From DATHTK01 sp035463295 (GTDB taxonomy: Bacteria; Actinomycetota; Rubrobacteria; Rubrobacterales; Rubrobacteraceae), in contig DATHTK010000085.1 of assembly GCA_035463295.1 (NCBI GenBank), positions 1 to 23,287 on the forward strand: a DNA stretch of 23,287 nt, read 5' to 3'. The notes under the pieces were generated by a model, which was given only the letters and a program-made list of their open reading frames with translations, was not told where the DNA came from and made no database searches. A program made the position numbers and the translations under genes. Below are positions 7,682-14,505 of this stretch, piece after piece. Every line of letters starts with the position of its first letter. The stretch's first letter is position 1.

Positions 7682-8181
7682 TGAAGATCCGGGACGCGGT
7701 CGAGTCGGACCTTCCGGCGATCGTCGAGATCTACAACTCCACGGTCCCGAGCCGCATGGTTACCGCCGACCCCGAGCCGGTCCCCGTCGAGAGCCGCCGC
7801 GCCTGGTTTCTAGACCACGATCCCGCGAGACGCCCGCTGTGGGTGGCGGAGACGGACGGAGAGGTGGCCGGTTGGTTCAGCTTCGAGCCGTTCCGCAAGA
7901 AGCCCGCCTACCGCGCTACCGCCGAGGTTAGCGTCTACGTCGCGGAGCGTCACCGGCGGAAGGGTATCGGCCGGCGCCTCCTCGGGGAGGCGATCCGTCG
8001 CTCCCCGCAGCTCGGCATAAAGACCCTGACCGGGGGCATCTTCGCCCACAACCATCCGAGCATCGAGCTCTTCGAGAGCTTCGGCTTTGTGCGCTGGGCC
8101 CACTACCCCCGCGTCGCGGAGCTCGACGGCATCGAACGGGACCTCATCGTCCTGGGTCTGAGGCTCGCCGACGAACCTTGA
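7681..8181 (+). CDS. GNAT-family N-acetyltransferase (phosphinothricin acetyltransferase-like)
   Basis: A 166-residue GNAT protein. The start MKIRDAVESDLPAIVEIYN, the segment FEPFRKKPAYRATAEVSVYV and the acetyl-CoA loop RRKGIGRRLL (92-101) match the phosphinothricin/methionine-derivative N-acetyltransferase group (Pat/MnaT). The GTG start overlaps the crotonase stop by one base (TAGTG), so translation is probably coupled; there is no strong separate ribosome binding site. The long open frame continues upstream of 7681 without a stop, but that part is only a shadow of the transporter and crotonase genes in another frame. The likely reaction is acetylation of an amino acid or amino acid analogue; the substrate is unknown and no link with the acyl-CoA genes around it is evident. 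Confidence 0.9.
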   Translation: MKIRDAVESDLPAIVEIYNSTVPSRMVTADPEPVPVESRRAWFLDHDPARRPLWVAETDGEVAGWFSFEPFRKKPAYRATAEVSVYVAERHRRKGIGRRLLGEAIRRSPQLGIKTLTGGIFAHNHPSIELFESFGFVRWAHYPRVAELDGIERDLIVLGLRLADEP

Positions 8182-8297
8182 TCGCCAAAACCGTCCGGCA
8201 CGCGAACCCCGTGCGGTCTCGGGGTGCCTTCTGTAAGATTGAGCCGGTTTTTCGGTGGAGGACGGTGGATGGGTTTTCTGCGGCGGAGGGTGGTCTC

Positions 8298-9131
8298 GTG
8301 AAGCGGCTCCGGGTGCTGATGACCCGCCAGGAGATCGTGCCGGAGAGGCTCGCCGGTGCGACCGCGGTGATCCTCGACGTCTTCCTGGCGACGACGACGC
8401 TGCTGACTATCCTCGAGAACGGAGCCCGCCGCGTCCTCCCGGTCGCGAGCCTGGAGGAGGCCGAAGAGGTCCGGCGGCGGCTCGAAACCCCGGACGTACT
8501 GCGCGGCGGCGAGCAGGACGCCGCGAGGATAGAAGGCTACGACCACGGCCCCTTCCCCGACGAGTATCCGCCCGAGGTCGTCTCGGGAAAAGACGTGATC
8601 TTCGTGACCACGAACGGCACCCGCGCCATCGCCGACGCCGCTCCGGCCGAGCGGGTGCTCCTCGGCTGCCTGCGCAACGCCCCGGCGGTCGCCCGCCATC
8701 TCGAAGCTTCGGGGACGGAGTCTGTCTACCTGATCTGCGCGGGCTCCGCCGGCCGATTCACCGTGGAGGACTTCCTCGGTGCGGCCACCGTGCTCTCCTG
8801 CATGGAGGCGGACGGCTGGCGCCTGAACGACGGTGCCTGGATGGCGCGCGACTTCATGGCGCGCTACAGGGGCAGGGAACCGCAGGTGCTGAGAGAGGGC
8901 CGGGCCGGAAGGTGGTTCTTCGAGCACGACCGGGTGGACGCCTTCGAGTTCGTCTCGAACGTCGGCGCGAGCGAACTGGTGCCGGAGGTGAGGGACGGCC
9001 AGCTTGCCAGCGCCGCCGGAGACCGCTGTGCGCGACGCGAACCGGACGGAACCGCCGAAGGCTCAAATGCTGACATACTCAAAGCCGGCGACCGAAGGGA
9101 GGCATGTGTCCGAGACAATACAGGTTCGTGA
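8298..9131 (+). CDS. comB: ComB-like 2-phosphosulfolactate phosphatase family protein
   Basis: ComB removes phosphate from 2-phosphosulfolactate, a step of coenzyme M synthesis in archaea; bacterial relatives have an uncertain role, perhaps sulfolactate production. The 277-residue product shows the family motifs in order: ILDVFLATTTLLTILENGA (25-43), GGEQDA with GYDHGPFPDEYPPEV, VTTNGTRAI (103-111) and CAGSAGRFTVEDFLGA (147-162). I chose the GTG at 8298, preceded by GGAGGG at 7 bases; the frame is open further upstream to 8178. The family normally ends about where VPEVRDGQL occurs (residue 236); the 41 residues after that have no family look and overlap the next gene by 26 bases, so they may be a late extension through stop loss. 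The 116-base gap from the acetyltransferase contains TAAGAT, a possible weak -10 box. Confidence 0.8.
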   Translation: MKRLRVLMTRQEIVPERLAGATAVILDVFLATTTLLTILENGARRVLPVASLEEAEEVRRRLETPDVLRGGEQDAARIEGYDHGPFPDEYPPEVVSGKDVIFVTTNGTRAIADAAPAERVLLGCLRNAPAVARHLEASGTESVYLICAGSAGRFTVEDFLGAATVLSCMEADGWRLNDGAWMARDFMARYRGREPQVLREGRAGRWFFEHDRVDAFEFVSNVGASELVPEVRDGQLASAAGDRCARREPDGTAEGSNADILKAGDRREACVRDNTGS

Positions 9132-10164
9132 GGGCGAGGGGTTCGACCTGAAGGCGGTCGAGCGGTGCCTCCGGGGCCACATAGACGGCCTGCCGGGGGG
9201 GGAGCTCGAGGTCCGTCAGTTCCCCTCCGGCGCCTCGAACCTCACCTATTTGCTCGAGATAGATGAGTGGGAGGGTGTGCTGCGGCGCCCCCCGTTCGGA
9301 CCCGTCCCCCCGAAGGCCCACGACATGGGGCGGGAGTCGAGGTTGTTGGCGAGGCTGCACGAGGCCTACCCGCTCGCCCCGAAGCCGTACTTCTTCTGCG
9401 AAGACGAGTCGGTCATCGGGGCTCCGTTCTACGTAATGGAGCGCCGGCGCGGCGTGGTGATCGACGACTCCTTCCCCGAGGGCATAGAGCCCGACCGCGA
9501 CCTCCGTCGCGGCATCTCGGAGACCGTCGTCGACACCCTGGTCGAGCTGCACGCTGTCGATCCGCAGGAGGCGGGCCTCGGGGATCTGGGGAGACCCGAG
9601 GGTTTCCTCGAACGGCAGGCCAAAGGCTGGATCCAGCGCTACCACGAAGCCAGGACTGACGAGATAGAGGAGGTCGGGCCGCTCGCGCGCTGGCTCTCCG
9701 AGGGCGTCCCAGAGAGCCCCGAGCCGACCATCATCCACAACGACTACAAACTCAACAACCTGGTCCTGAACCCCGACGACCTCACCGAGGTCCGCGCCGT
9801 CCTCGACTGGGAGATGGCGACGGTCGGCGACCCGCTCTTCGACCTCGCCGTCTCGCTCTCCTACTGGGCCGAGCCCGAAGACAGCGAACAACTCAAGGCC
9901 GTCATGCCGACCGTAACCTCCACCACGGGCTTCATGACGAGGAGAGAGCTCATGGACCGGTACGCGCAACAGAGCGGGCGAGACCTCTCGGCGATGCACT
10001 GGCACCTGGTCTTCGGCTACTTCAAGCTCGCGGTGATCCTGCAGCAGATCTACGCCCGCTGGAAAGGGGGCCAGACGCAAGACGAACGTTTCGCGAACTT
10101 CGACGAGAAGGTGTGCACCCTGATCCTCCACGCCAACACCCTCGCCAGCGAAGGTGCAATGTGA
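9106..10164 (+). CDS. APH-family phosphotransferase (ACAD10/11 kinase-domain type)
   Basis: A 352-residue aminoglycoside phosphotransferase-fold protein of the kind found beside fatty acid oxidation genes and fused to ACAD10/11. Visible landmarks are the N-terminal lobe RQFPSGASNLTYLLE, PFYVMERRRGVV in the hinge, the catalytic loop IIHNDYKLNNLVL (209-221; D213, N218) and the metal motif LDWEMATVGDPLFDLA (233-248; D234). Relatives such as LvaA phosphorylate hydroxyacyl-CoA substrates, so a hydroxyacyl-CoA kinase is a better guess than antibiotic resistance. The GTG at 9106 follows GAAGGGAGG closely (3 bases); the ATG at 9067 with GAAGG upstream is the alternative and would add 13 residues. The start overlaps the end of comB, and 38 bases separate it from the FabG-like gene. 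Confidence 0.88.
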   Translation: MSETIQVREGEGFDLKAVERCLRGHIDGLPGGELEVRQFPSGASNLTYLLEIDEWEGVLRRPPFGPVPPKAHDMGRESRLLARLHEAYPLAPKPYFFCEDESVIGAPFYVMERRRGVVIDDSFPEGIEPDRDLRRGISETVVDTLVELHAVDPQEAGLGDLGRPEGFLERQAKGWIQRYHEARTDEIEEVGPLARWLSEGVPESPEPTIIHNDYKLNNLVLNPDDLTEVRAVLDWEMATVGDPLFDLAVSLSYWAEPEDSEQLKAVMPTVTSTTGFMTRRELMDRYAQQSGRDLSAMHWHLVFGYFKLAVILQQIYARWKGGQTQDERFANFDEKVCTLILHANTLASEGAM

Positions 10165-10202
10165 TCCGGTACGGAGAGCTGAAATCGAAGGGAGGCTGAC
10201 CA

Positions 10203-10964
10203 ATGGGCCGTCTCGAGGGCAGGGTGGCGCTGGTGACGGGGGCGGGGCGCGGTATCGGACGCGCCACCGCAGAACGCTTCGCGCGCGAGGGCGCGCGCGT
10301 GTGCCTGGCGGATCTCGATGTCGACCGCGCTTCCGAGGTCGCGGCCTCCCTCGTGGACGATGGGATGGACGCCTACGCGACCTGCATGGACGTGACCAGC
10401 CATACGGAGGTCGAGAGCGCCGTGGGTGGGGCGCTCGAGCGCTACGGGAGGCTCGACGTGCTCGTCAACAACGCGGGCGTGACGCGCGACGGCCTGCTGC
10501 ACAAGATGGTCGACGAGGACTGGCGTCAGGTGCTCGACGTCCACCTCACGGGGGCGTTTCTGTGCAGCCGCGCTGCGCAACGGTACATGGTGGAGGGGGG
10601 ATACGGCAGGATCGTCAACGTCTCCTCGACCAGCGCGCTTGGGAACCGCGGCCAGGGCAACTACTCGGCGGCGAAGGCTGGTCTGCAGGGCTTCACGAAG
10701 ACGCTGGCACTCGAGCTCGGCCCCTTCGGCGTGACCGTCAACGCCGTCGCCCCGGGCTTTATAGAGACGGAGATGACCCGGACGACCGCCGCCAGGATGG
10801 GGGTGGCGTGGGAGGACTTCGTAGCGGAGCTCGTGAAAGACATCCCCGTGAGCCGCAGCGGGAGGCCGGAGGACGTCGCCGCGGCCATACTGTACTTCGC
10901 CTCGGAAGAGGCCTCTTTCGTGAGCGGCCAGGTGCTCTACGTCGCTGGCGGGCCGAGAGATTGA
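10203..10964 (+). CDS. FabG-like SDR 3-oxoacyl reductase / 3-hydroxyacyl-CoA dehydrogenase
   Basis: A 253-residue classical SDR with TGAGRGIG (12-19), NNAG (89-92), and catalytic S142, Y154 and K158 in NVSSTSALGNRGQGNYSAAK. The position usually held by Asn in the fourth active-site place is His (LDVHLTGAF), a variant also met in other actinobacterial FabG-like enzymes. The closing segment SGQVLYVAGGPRD is typical of 3-oxoacyl-ACP/CoA reductases. The ATG at 10203 is preceded by AAGGGAGG (10188-10195) with 7-base spacing. It stands in an operon with a crotonase and a thioesterase remnant, so it probably acts on acyl-CoA chains rather than in the main fatty acid synthase. The thioesterase remnant starts 17 bases after its stop. 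Confidence 0.92.
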   Translation: MGRLEGRVALVTGAGRGIGRATAERFAREGARVCLADLDVDRASEVAASLVDDGMDAYATCMDVTSHTEVESAVGGALERYGRLDVLVNNAGVTRDGLLHKMVDEDWRQVLDVHLTGAFLCSRAAQRYMVEGGYGRIVNVSSTSALGNRGQGNYSAAKAGLQGFTKTLALELGPFGVTVNAVAPGFIETEMTRTTAARMGVAWEDFVAELVKDIPVSRSGRPEDVAAAILYFASEEASFVSGQVLYVAGGPRD

Positions 10965-10981
10965 GGAAAAGGAGCATTCGG

Positions 10982-11059
10982 GTGGCAGACGGGACGGAGG
11001 CGATGAACGAGGAGCAGCTCGGGCGACTCGCCCGGTACGTCGGCGAGCAGGTTACGTAG
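10982..11059 (+). pseudogene. PaaI-type hotdog thioesterase, 5' remnant
   Basis: AAAAGGAG (10967-10974) with 7-base spacing leads to a GTG and 25 codons ending EEQLGRLARYVGEQVT, then a TAG. This matches the N-terminus of the intact thioesterase at 13007-13453 (EEQLGHLAQYFNEEVTFSKH) in protein but only loosely in DNA. Nothing homologous follows after 11056. The matching 3' piece lies at 16969-17082 on the same strand. The good ribosome binding site and the 17-base distance to the FabG-like gene show that this was a working operon member before DNA was inserted and the core (residues 26 to about 111) was lost. Confidence 0.65.
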
Positions 11060-11664
11060 CCCGAAAATGACAGACCACCTCGGCTTGCCGGAGCAGTTTG
11101 CATGCTGGAACTAGCGCCGATCTAGCCATTGCCCGCTCAGGACACCCTGCGGAAATAGGACATGCGGGTGGCGTACGCATCTGGCCCTCGATCCTGGCTC
11201 CGGCGTGGCGTACCGCCTCCCTTACCTTGTAATCGGAGAAGACGACTAGCTCGAAGGACTCAACCCCGGCCGCGCCGAGCGCGGGTAAGGGTCTCAAGTC
11301 TCCTGCCCTCCTTCGGTCTCTACGCCCACGGCGGCGAAGCGCTATTGGTGCGGGCGAGCCACTGCATTCCTCCTAGAGGTCTCCCCCCTCCCTTTCGGGA
11401 AGGATTCCTCCTGACTCGCCCATCATCCACCTTACACGTTCGCTTCAAGCGCACAAGATCGACCGTTTTCGAGCTGTACTTCAACCACAGGTTTATCGCT
11501 GACGTACACCACATTTCGCCTTCCGCGGGCACGCACGATCCAGATGTGGTGTCCCGAGGCGAACCTTCCAACAAGGGGGTACGATGTCCTGGAGAGCGAG
11601 GGCGGATGAGCCGCCGGACCGCGGGAGGACGGTACGTGGACTCTTCTAAGGGAAATGGGGTGGG
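11060..11664. other. Gene-poor left part of the inserted segment
   Basis: No convincing gene is seen in these 605 bases. On the - strand, about 11150-11297 encodes LPALGAAGVESFELVVFSDY, which faintly resembles the motif region of HAD hydrolases (ELVVFSDEVG) but degenerates at once; it may be a gene fragment. CACCACAT (11507-11514) and ATGTGGTG (11544-11551) form an 8-base perfect inverted repeat with a 29-base spacer, in the region where a promoter for the helix-turn-helix gene is expected. No terminal inverted repeat, transposase or target duplication was found at the left junction near 11056. Confidence 0.3.
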
Positions 11665-12135
11665 GTGGCGACTAAGATGACGGTCGAGGAAGCCGCGCGC
11701 ATCCTTGGCATCAAGGAGGAATCCGTCAGGAAGCGTGTCCGAAGAGGGAAGATGCGCTCCGGAAAGGACGCTGATGGCCGGCTGTACGTGTACCTGGACA
11801 GCACCGAGGCAGTCCGGGATGAGAACGGCGACTCGGCCCGAGGTCTGTACGCGGACCAGTCCAGGGACGAACCAGCCGACCCCGCTCGGGAGGTTATGGA
11901 GGCCAAAGACGAGGCGATCCGTATCCTTCAACGTCAGCTTGAGGAGGAGCGGGAGGCCAGACGACGGGCGGATACGATCATCGTCCAGCTCACGCAGCTC
12001 AACTCCGCCCTTGCTACCGGAGACGTGACGGCGGAGCTGCCGGACGCGGAAGAGAAGGCGGTGGTGGAGTCGCAAGGGGTGCGGTCGTCCTCAGAACGCA
12101 GCTCATGGTGGAGAAGGCGTTTAGGAGGGGGGTAG
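11665..12135 (+). CDS. Helix-turn-helix protein with coiled coil and WWRRR tail
   Basis: A 156-residue protein. Residues 5-30 (MTVEEAARILGIKEESVRKR) form a helix-turn-helix of the excisionase/MerR-like type, followed by a wing-like GRLYVYLD (38-45). Residues 75-112 are a charged coiled coil (AKDEAIRILQRQLEEEREAR), and an acidic linker leads to the end SSWWRRRLGGG. Proteins of this build recur in Rubrobacter-type genomes and on plasmids; the aromatic-basic tail looks like a membrane-contact motif. The GTG at 11665 and the ATG at 11677 are both possible starts. The stop lies 4 bases before the membrane-anchored nuclease gene, whose ribosome binding site is embedded in the last Gly codons, so the pair is co-translated. 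The molecular role is unknown; DNA binding and dimerisation are inferred. Confidence 0.78.
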   Translation: MATKMTVEEAARILGIKEESVRKRVRRGKMRSGKDADGRLYVYLDSTEAVRDENGDSARGLYADQSRDEPADPAREVMEAKDEAIRILQRQLEEEREARRRADTIIVQLTQLNSALATGDVTAELPDAEEKAVVESQGVRSSSERSSWWRRRLGGG

Positions 12136-12139
12136 GCTG

Positions 12140-12859
12140 GTGCAGAGTGTGCTGAGCTGGCCGCACCTACTAGCCATCGTCGCGGTGGGCGGGGTGTTGC
12201 TGCTCGGGTTGTTCTTGAGTCTGTTCTTGAGGTCGCGGCGCGCGATGACGAGCATGGTTCGTTTTGGGCCTGCGGCCCGCCCGGTGTCCCGGAAAGCGCG
12301 GTCTCTAGGAACTGTCCTCCGGAGGAGATCATCCGGCGTACCTGAGAGGTTCGAGGGCATGGACGCTGCGGAGTTCGAGGCCGAGGTGAGCGGGCTACTC
12401 CGCGAACTTGGCTACACTGTACATCCCGCCCCGCGGCCGGGACTGCACGACGTCGATCTCCTGCTCGAGACGACGGGCCACAAGGTGGCGGTGCAGCTCA
12501 AGCGTTGGAAGGCTCCGGTGGGCGACGGCTCCGTCTACGCATTGTTCTGCGGCAGGGTACATTACGGTACCGATGAGGCCTGGCTGATCACGACGAGCGA
12601 GTTCACTCGACAGGCGGCCAGGCTGGCTAGTACCACGGGGGTACGGCTCGTGGATGGCATCGAACTGGCGGAATGGCTCACCAGCCGACGTGAAGAGCAG
12701 CTATCTGCGCCCGACGAGGATCCTAAGCCCTTTGTCCAACCGGCGCGTTCTTCTCCAAGGTCCTCGGAAACCCTTGGAAGCGCGGCGCCTGAAATAGCCG
12801 TCCAGGATGAAGGTGAGGGCGCCGAAGGCCCCCACGAGGCGCCCGCAGGGCACGGGTAG
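12140..12859 (+). CDS. Membrane-anchored Mrr-like restriction endonuclease-domain protein
   Basis: A 239-residue protein. Residues 8-30 are one hydrophobic helix followed by RSRR, giving a membrane anchor with the rest in the cytoplasm. Residues 72-182 match the Mrr catalytic domain of the PD-(D/E)xK fold: FEAEVSGLLRELGYTV, D104/D106 in HDVDLLLE, the Q-x-K pair Q119/K121 in VAVQLKRW, then AWLITTSEFTRQA and LVDGIELAEWL. The C-terminal 55 residues are acidic and probably disordered. GTG start at 12140 with GGAGG (12124-12128) inside the end of the upstream gene. Mrr proteins cut modified DNA, and membrane-bound Mrr-like proteins occur in defence and in housekeeping roles. No methyltransferase or specificity subunit is present, so a classic restriction-modification system is not supported. 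Confidence 0.84.
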   Translation: MQSVLSWPHLLAIVAVGGVLLLGLFLSLFLRSRRAMTSMVRFGPAARPVSRKARSLGTVLRRRSSGVPERFEGMDAAEFEAEVSGLLRELGYTVHPAPRPGLHDVDLLLETTGHKVAVQLKRWKAPVGDGSVYALFCGRVHYGTDEAWLITTSEFTRQAARLASTTGVRLVDGIELAEWLTSRREEQLSAPDEDPKPFVQPARSSPRSSETLGSAAPEIAVQDEGEGAEGPHEAPAGHG

Positions 12860-13005
12860 ATACATTTGGAGTTCTGGCGCTCCCTGGAGCCCTTACTTGC
12901 TGGCCCCCGGGCGTCAACCGTAGCGTGTTCGAGCACTATGTCTACCGTCGAGTAACCTCCTGCCGCCATGAAAACCGCTGTAAGCTCCGGTGTGAGTGTC
13001 GCAGG

Positions 13006-13120
13006 CTCAGACGATCGCACTGCCCTTCTTCTCGAAGACCCGGAACGCCCCGGTACCCATTGCGACCAGGTTCCCCTCCGAGTCGTAGACCTTCGCCTCG
13101 GCGGTCGCCGTGCGGCGGGT
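13006..13120 (-). repeat. 115-bp inverted repeat, left arm
   Basis: The reverse complement of this stretch, the 3' end of the intact thioesterase including its stop, equals 16969-17083 with one mismatch (GAG against GAA for one Glu codon). Similarity stops sharply one base after the stop codon and at the other end near the TRRTATAE codons. Confidence 0.9.
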
Positions 13121-13453
13121 GCGGTGGACGACCTCGCTCTGGCAGGTGATGCGCCCCTCGCTCACCGCTCCGAGGAAGTGGACGTTCATCTCGATGGTGG
13201 CCGTCATGACGCCCACGAGCGCCAGGACCGAGAGCCCCATGGCGTTGTCTATGAGGGAGGCGTAGACCCCGCCGTGCAGGGTACCTGTGCCGTTGAGGTG
13301 GTGATTCTCGACGTCGATGAAAACGGCCGATCGGCCTGGCTCGACCTCTTTTACCTTCGCTCCTATATGCTTGGAGAAGGTGACTTCCTCGTTAAAGTAC
13401 TGTGCGAGATGGCCTAGCTGCTCTTCGCTCAAGGTCCTTGTATCATCACTCAC
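13007..13453 (-). CDS. PaaI-type hotdog thioesterase, intact copy
   Basis: A 148-residue single-hotdog acyl-CoA thioesterase. The signature HLNGTGTLHGGVYASLIDNA (52-71) holds the H-G-G turn and the acidic D69 expected for PaaI/YdiI-type enzymes. On the - strand AAGGGAG lies 5 bases before the GTG at 13453, so I prefer it to the GTG at 13459, which overlaps the ribosome binding site. The first third of the gene is less GC-rich and differs from the resident remnant at 10982-11059, while its last 114 bases are the same as the remnant at 16969-17082 apart from one base: it looks like a mosaic. It is oriented against the surrounding acyl-CoA operons. Likely role: hydrolysis of short or aromatic acyl-CoA in the same pathway as the ligase at 17181. 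Confidence 0.9.
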   Translation of the reverse strand: MSDDTRTLSEEQLGHLAQYFNEEVTFSKHIGAKVKEVEPGRSAVFIDVENHHLNGTGTLHGGVYASLIDNAMGLSVLALVGVMTATIEMNVHFLGAVSEGRITCQSEVVHRTRRTATAEAKVYDSEGNLVAMGTGAFRVFEKKGSAIV

Positions 13454-13504
13454 TGACACTCCCTTCTACTCGGTTAGCGGTGAGAAAGCACATCTAGACC
13501 ACTA

Positions 13505-13520
13505 GCGTACCTCCGTACGC
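13505..13520. promoter_or_regulatory. 16-base dyad upstream of the thioesterase
   Basis: GCGTAC-CTCC-GTACGC is a perfect 6-4-6 dyad about 52 bases upstream of the GTG start at 13453. Position and symmetry fit an operator for a dimeric repressor, but no regulator is assigned. A second inverted repeat, AGGGTTAC (13650-13657) with GTAACCCT (13705-13712), lies further upstream. Confidence 0.25.
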
Positions 13521-13689
13521 GCTTCTAAGACAGACCCTGGATAATAGATCTCGGTTGAGATTACGACCCATAGAACTCTGCCTTCCACTCGCCTCCGGGA
13601 AATTGATGGGCCGCACTGGCTTCAGAGAGCAGCAGTCAAGCTTGTCGGCAGGGTTACTCGCATGACGTTGACTGGGTGTGTAGCCTTAA

Positions 13690-14085
13690 TTGTATTGCGG
13701 GAGCGTAACCCTCTACAGCGGCAGTCACAACTATCGAATCGAGGAGTGGCGGAGACGATGCCGGAAAGACCATGAGCGTCCTGGGCACTATGAGATTTCG
13801 CCCGAGTCAACGTACCTGATTCTCGCTGTGGGATCCCATGGGCCTAGCGAGAGACTCGAAATACTCACCACATCCACCGATGAACCTTGGGAGCCTGAGT
13901 TTGTGGTAGGAACGCCCAGGTTCACACTAGACATCGGACTAACTGGGTGCATCGGGATCAATACAGATACGTGGGTCCAGAAACACCCAAGAGCTAGACA
14001 GGAGGTGTGGGACGCCCCGTACTCAAGGGCGAGAAGAAGGGCCGGAGCCCTCACGAAGAGGACCCCGGCCCGAGCCTTTGCCTAG
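13690..14085 (+). CDS. Unrecognised ORF, doubtful or gene remnant
   Basis: An open frame of 131 codons from a TTG with no ribosome binding site. Its middle reads like a protein (ISPESTYLILAVGSH, WEPEFVVGTPRFTLDIG), with a plain mix of hydrophobic and polar residues and modest GC at third positions, but no family is recognised. The last 20 codons run through a terminator-like hairpin belonging to the opposite strand, and there is no internal ATG. It could be a 5'-truncated gene of the inserted DNA or chance. It is the only candidate in the 643 bases between 13454 and 14096. Confidence 0.22.
   Translation: MYCGSVTLYSGSHNYRIEEWRRRCRKDHERPGHYEISPESTYLILAVGSHGPSERLEILTTSTDEPWEPEFVVGTPRFTLDIGLTGCIGINTDTWVQKHPRARQEVWDAPYSRARRRAGALTKRTPARAFA
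14032..14071 (-). terminator. Terminator of the small - strand gene
   Basis: Read on the - strand, GGGCCGG (14071-14065) pairs with CCGGCCC (14045-14039) and is followed by TTCTTCTC. It lies 26 bases after the stop of the 66-codon gene. The tail sequence AGAAGAAGGGCCGG (as read on +) recurs at 14461-14474, downstream of the 3-hydroxyacyl-CoA dehydrogenase gene, suggesting a second, less well paired terminator. Confidence 0.48.
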
Positions 14086-14096
14086 TATATCCGCGC

Positions 14097-14297
14097 CTAT
14101 CCCGGCGTGCGCCTCAATTGCTCCCGCCGGCCAATTGAGACTTCGCGTTGCACATTTGGGCCGAATTCCTCAACCATGGCTTCGGCCCGCTTGCGGTAGC
14201 GTAGCGCTTTGTCACGATTGCCGGCGCGCCGCGCATCCGTAATGCTTCGCCCGATCGACCGGGCGCGCCGGGCGTCTGCCGGAGACATACGTCTCAT
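14097..14297 (-). CDS. Small basic hypothetical protein
   Basis: A 66-residue protein beginning MRRMSPADARRARSIGRSI, very rich in Arg and predicted to be helical throughout, with one acidic patch (AMVEEFGPN). The ATG at 14297 has a textbook ribosome binding site, GGGAGG with 6-base spacing on the - strand, and a terminator follows the stop; both argue for a real gene despite its size. No family is recognised. The charge would suit nucleic acid binding. It stands alone between the unrecognised ORF and the dehydrogenase gene, 208 bases downstream of the latter's stop. Confidence 0.55.
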   Translation of the reverse strand: MRRMSPADARRARSIGRSITDARRAGNRDKALRYRKRAEAMVEEFGPNVQREVSIGRREQLRRTPG

Positions 14298-14505
14298 CGT
14301 AAACCTCCCGTTCGCTTGATCTACACTAAAGTGCTCATACCCGTTACCTACCCTCGCTGCACCTATGGCACACGCTCGCTCCCTTCGTGGCCGTCCTCTT
14401 CGTACGTGAAACTCGGATGTCGGAGAACATCTACTCCACGCGGTTGGGTGAATAAGGCCAAGAAGAAGGGCCGGGATCCGGGGTTGATAAGCCGCCCCAG
14501 CTACA

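Noticed and set aside
11150..11297. Possible HAD-hydrolase fragment (GVESFELVVFSDY) on the - strand
   Set aside because: Only about 20 residues resemble the family and the expected following motif is absent; too weak for a gene call.
12140..12859. A restriction-modification system around the Mrr-like gene
   Set aside because: There is no methyltransferase or specificity gene nearby, and the membrane anchor is unlike classical Mrr.
12925..13149. Matching Arg/Ser/Pro-rich frames at 12925-13149 (+) and 16820-17191 (-), looking like a repeated protein family
   Set aside because: They are antisense shadows of the two copies of the thioesterase 3' end; the repeat is real, the proteins are not.
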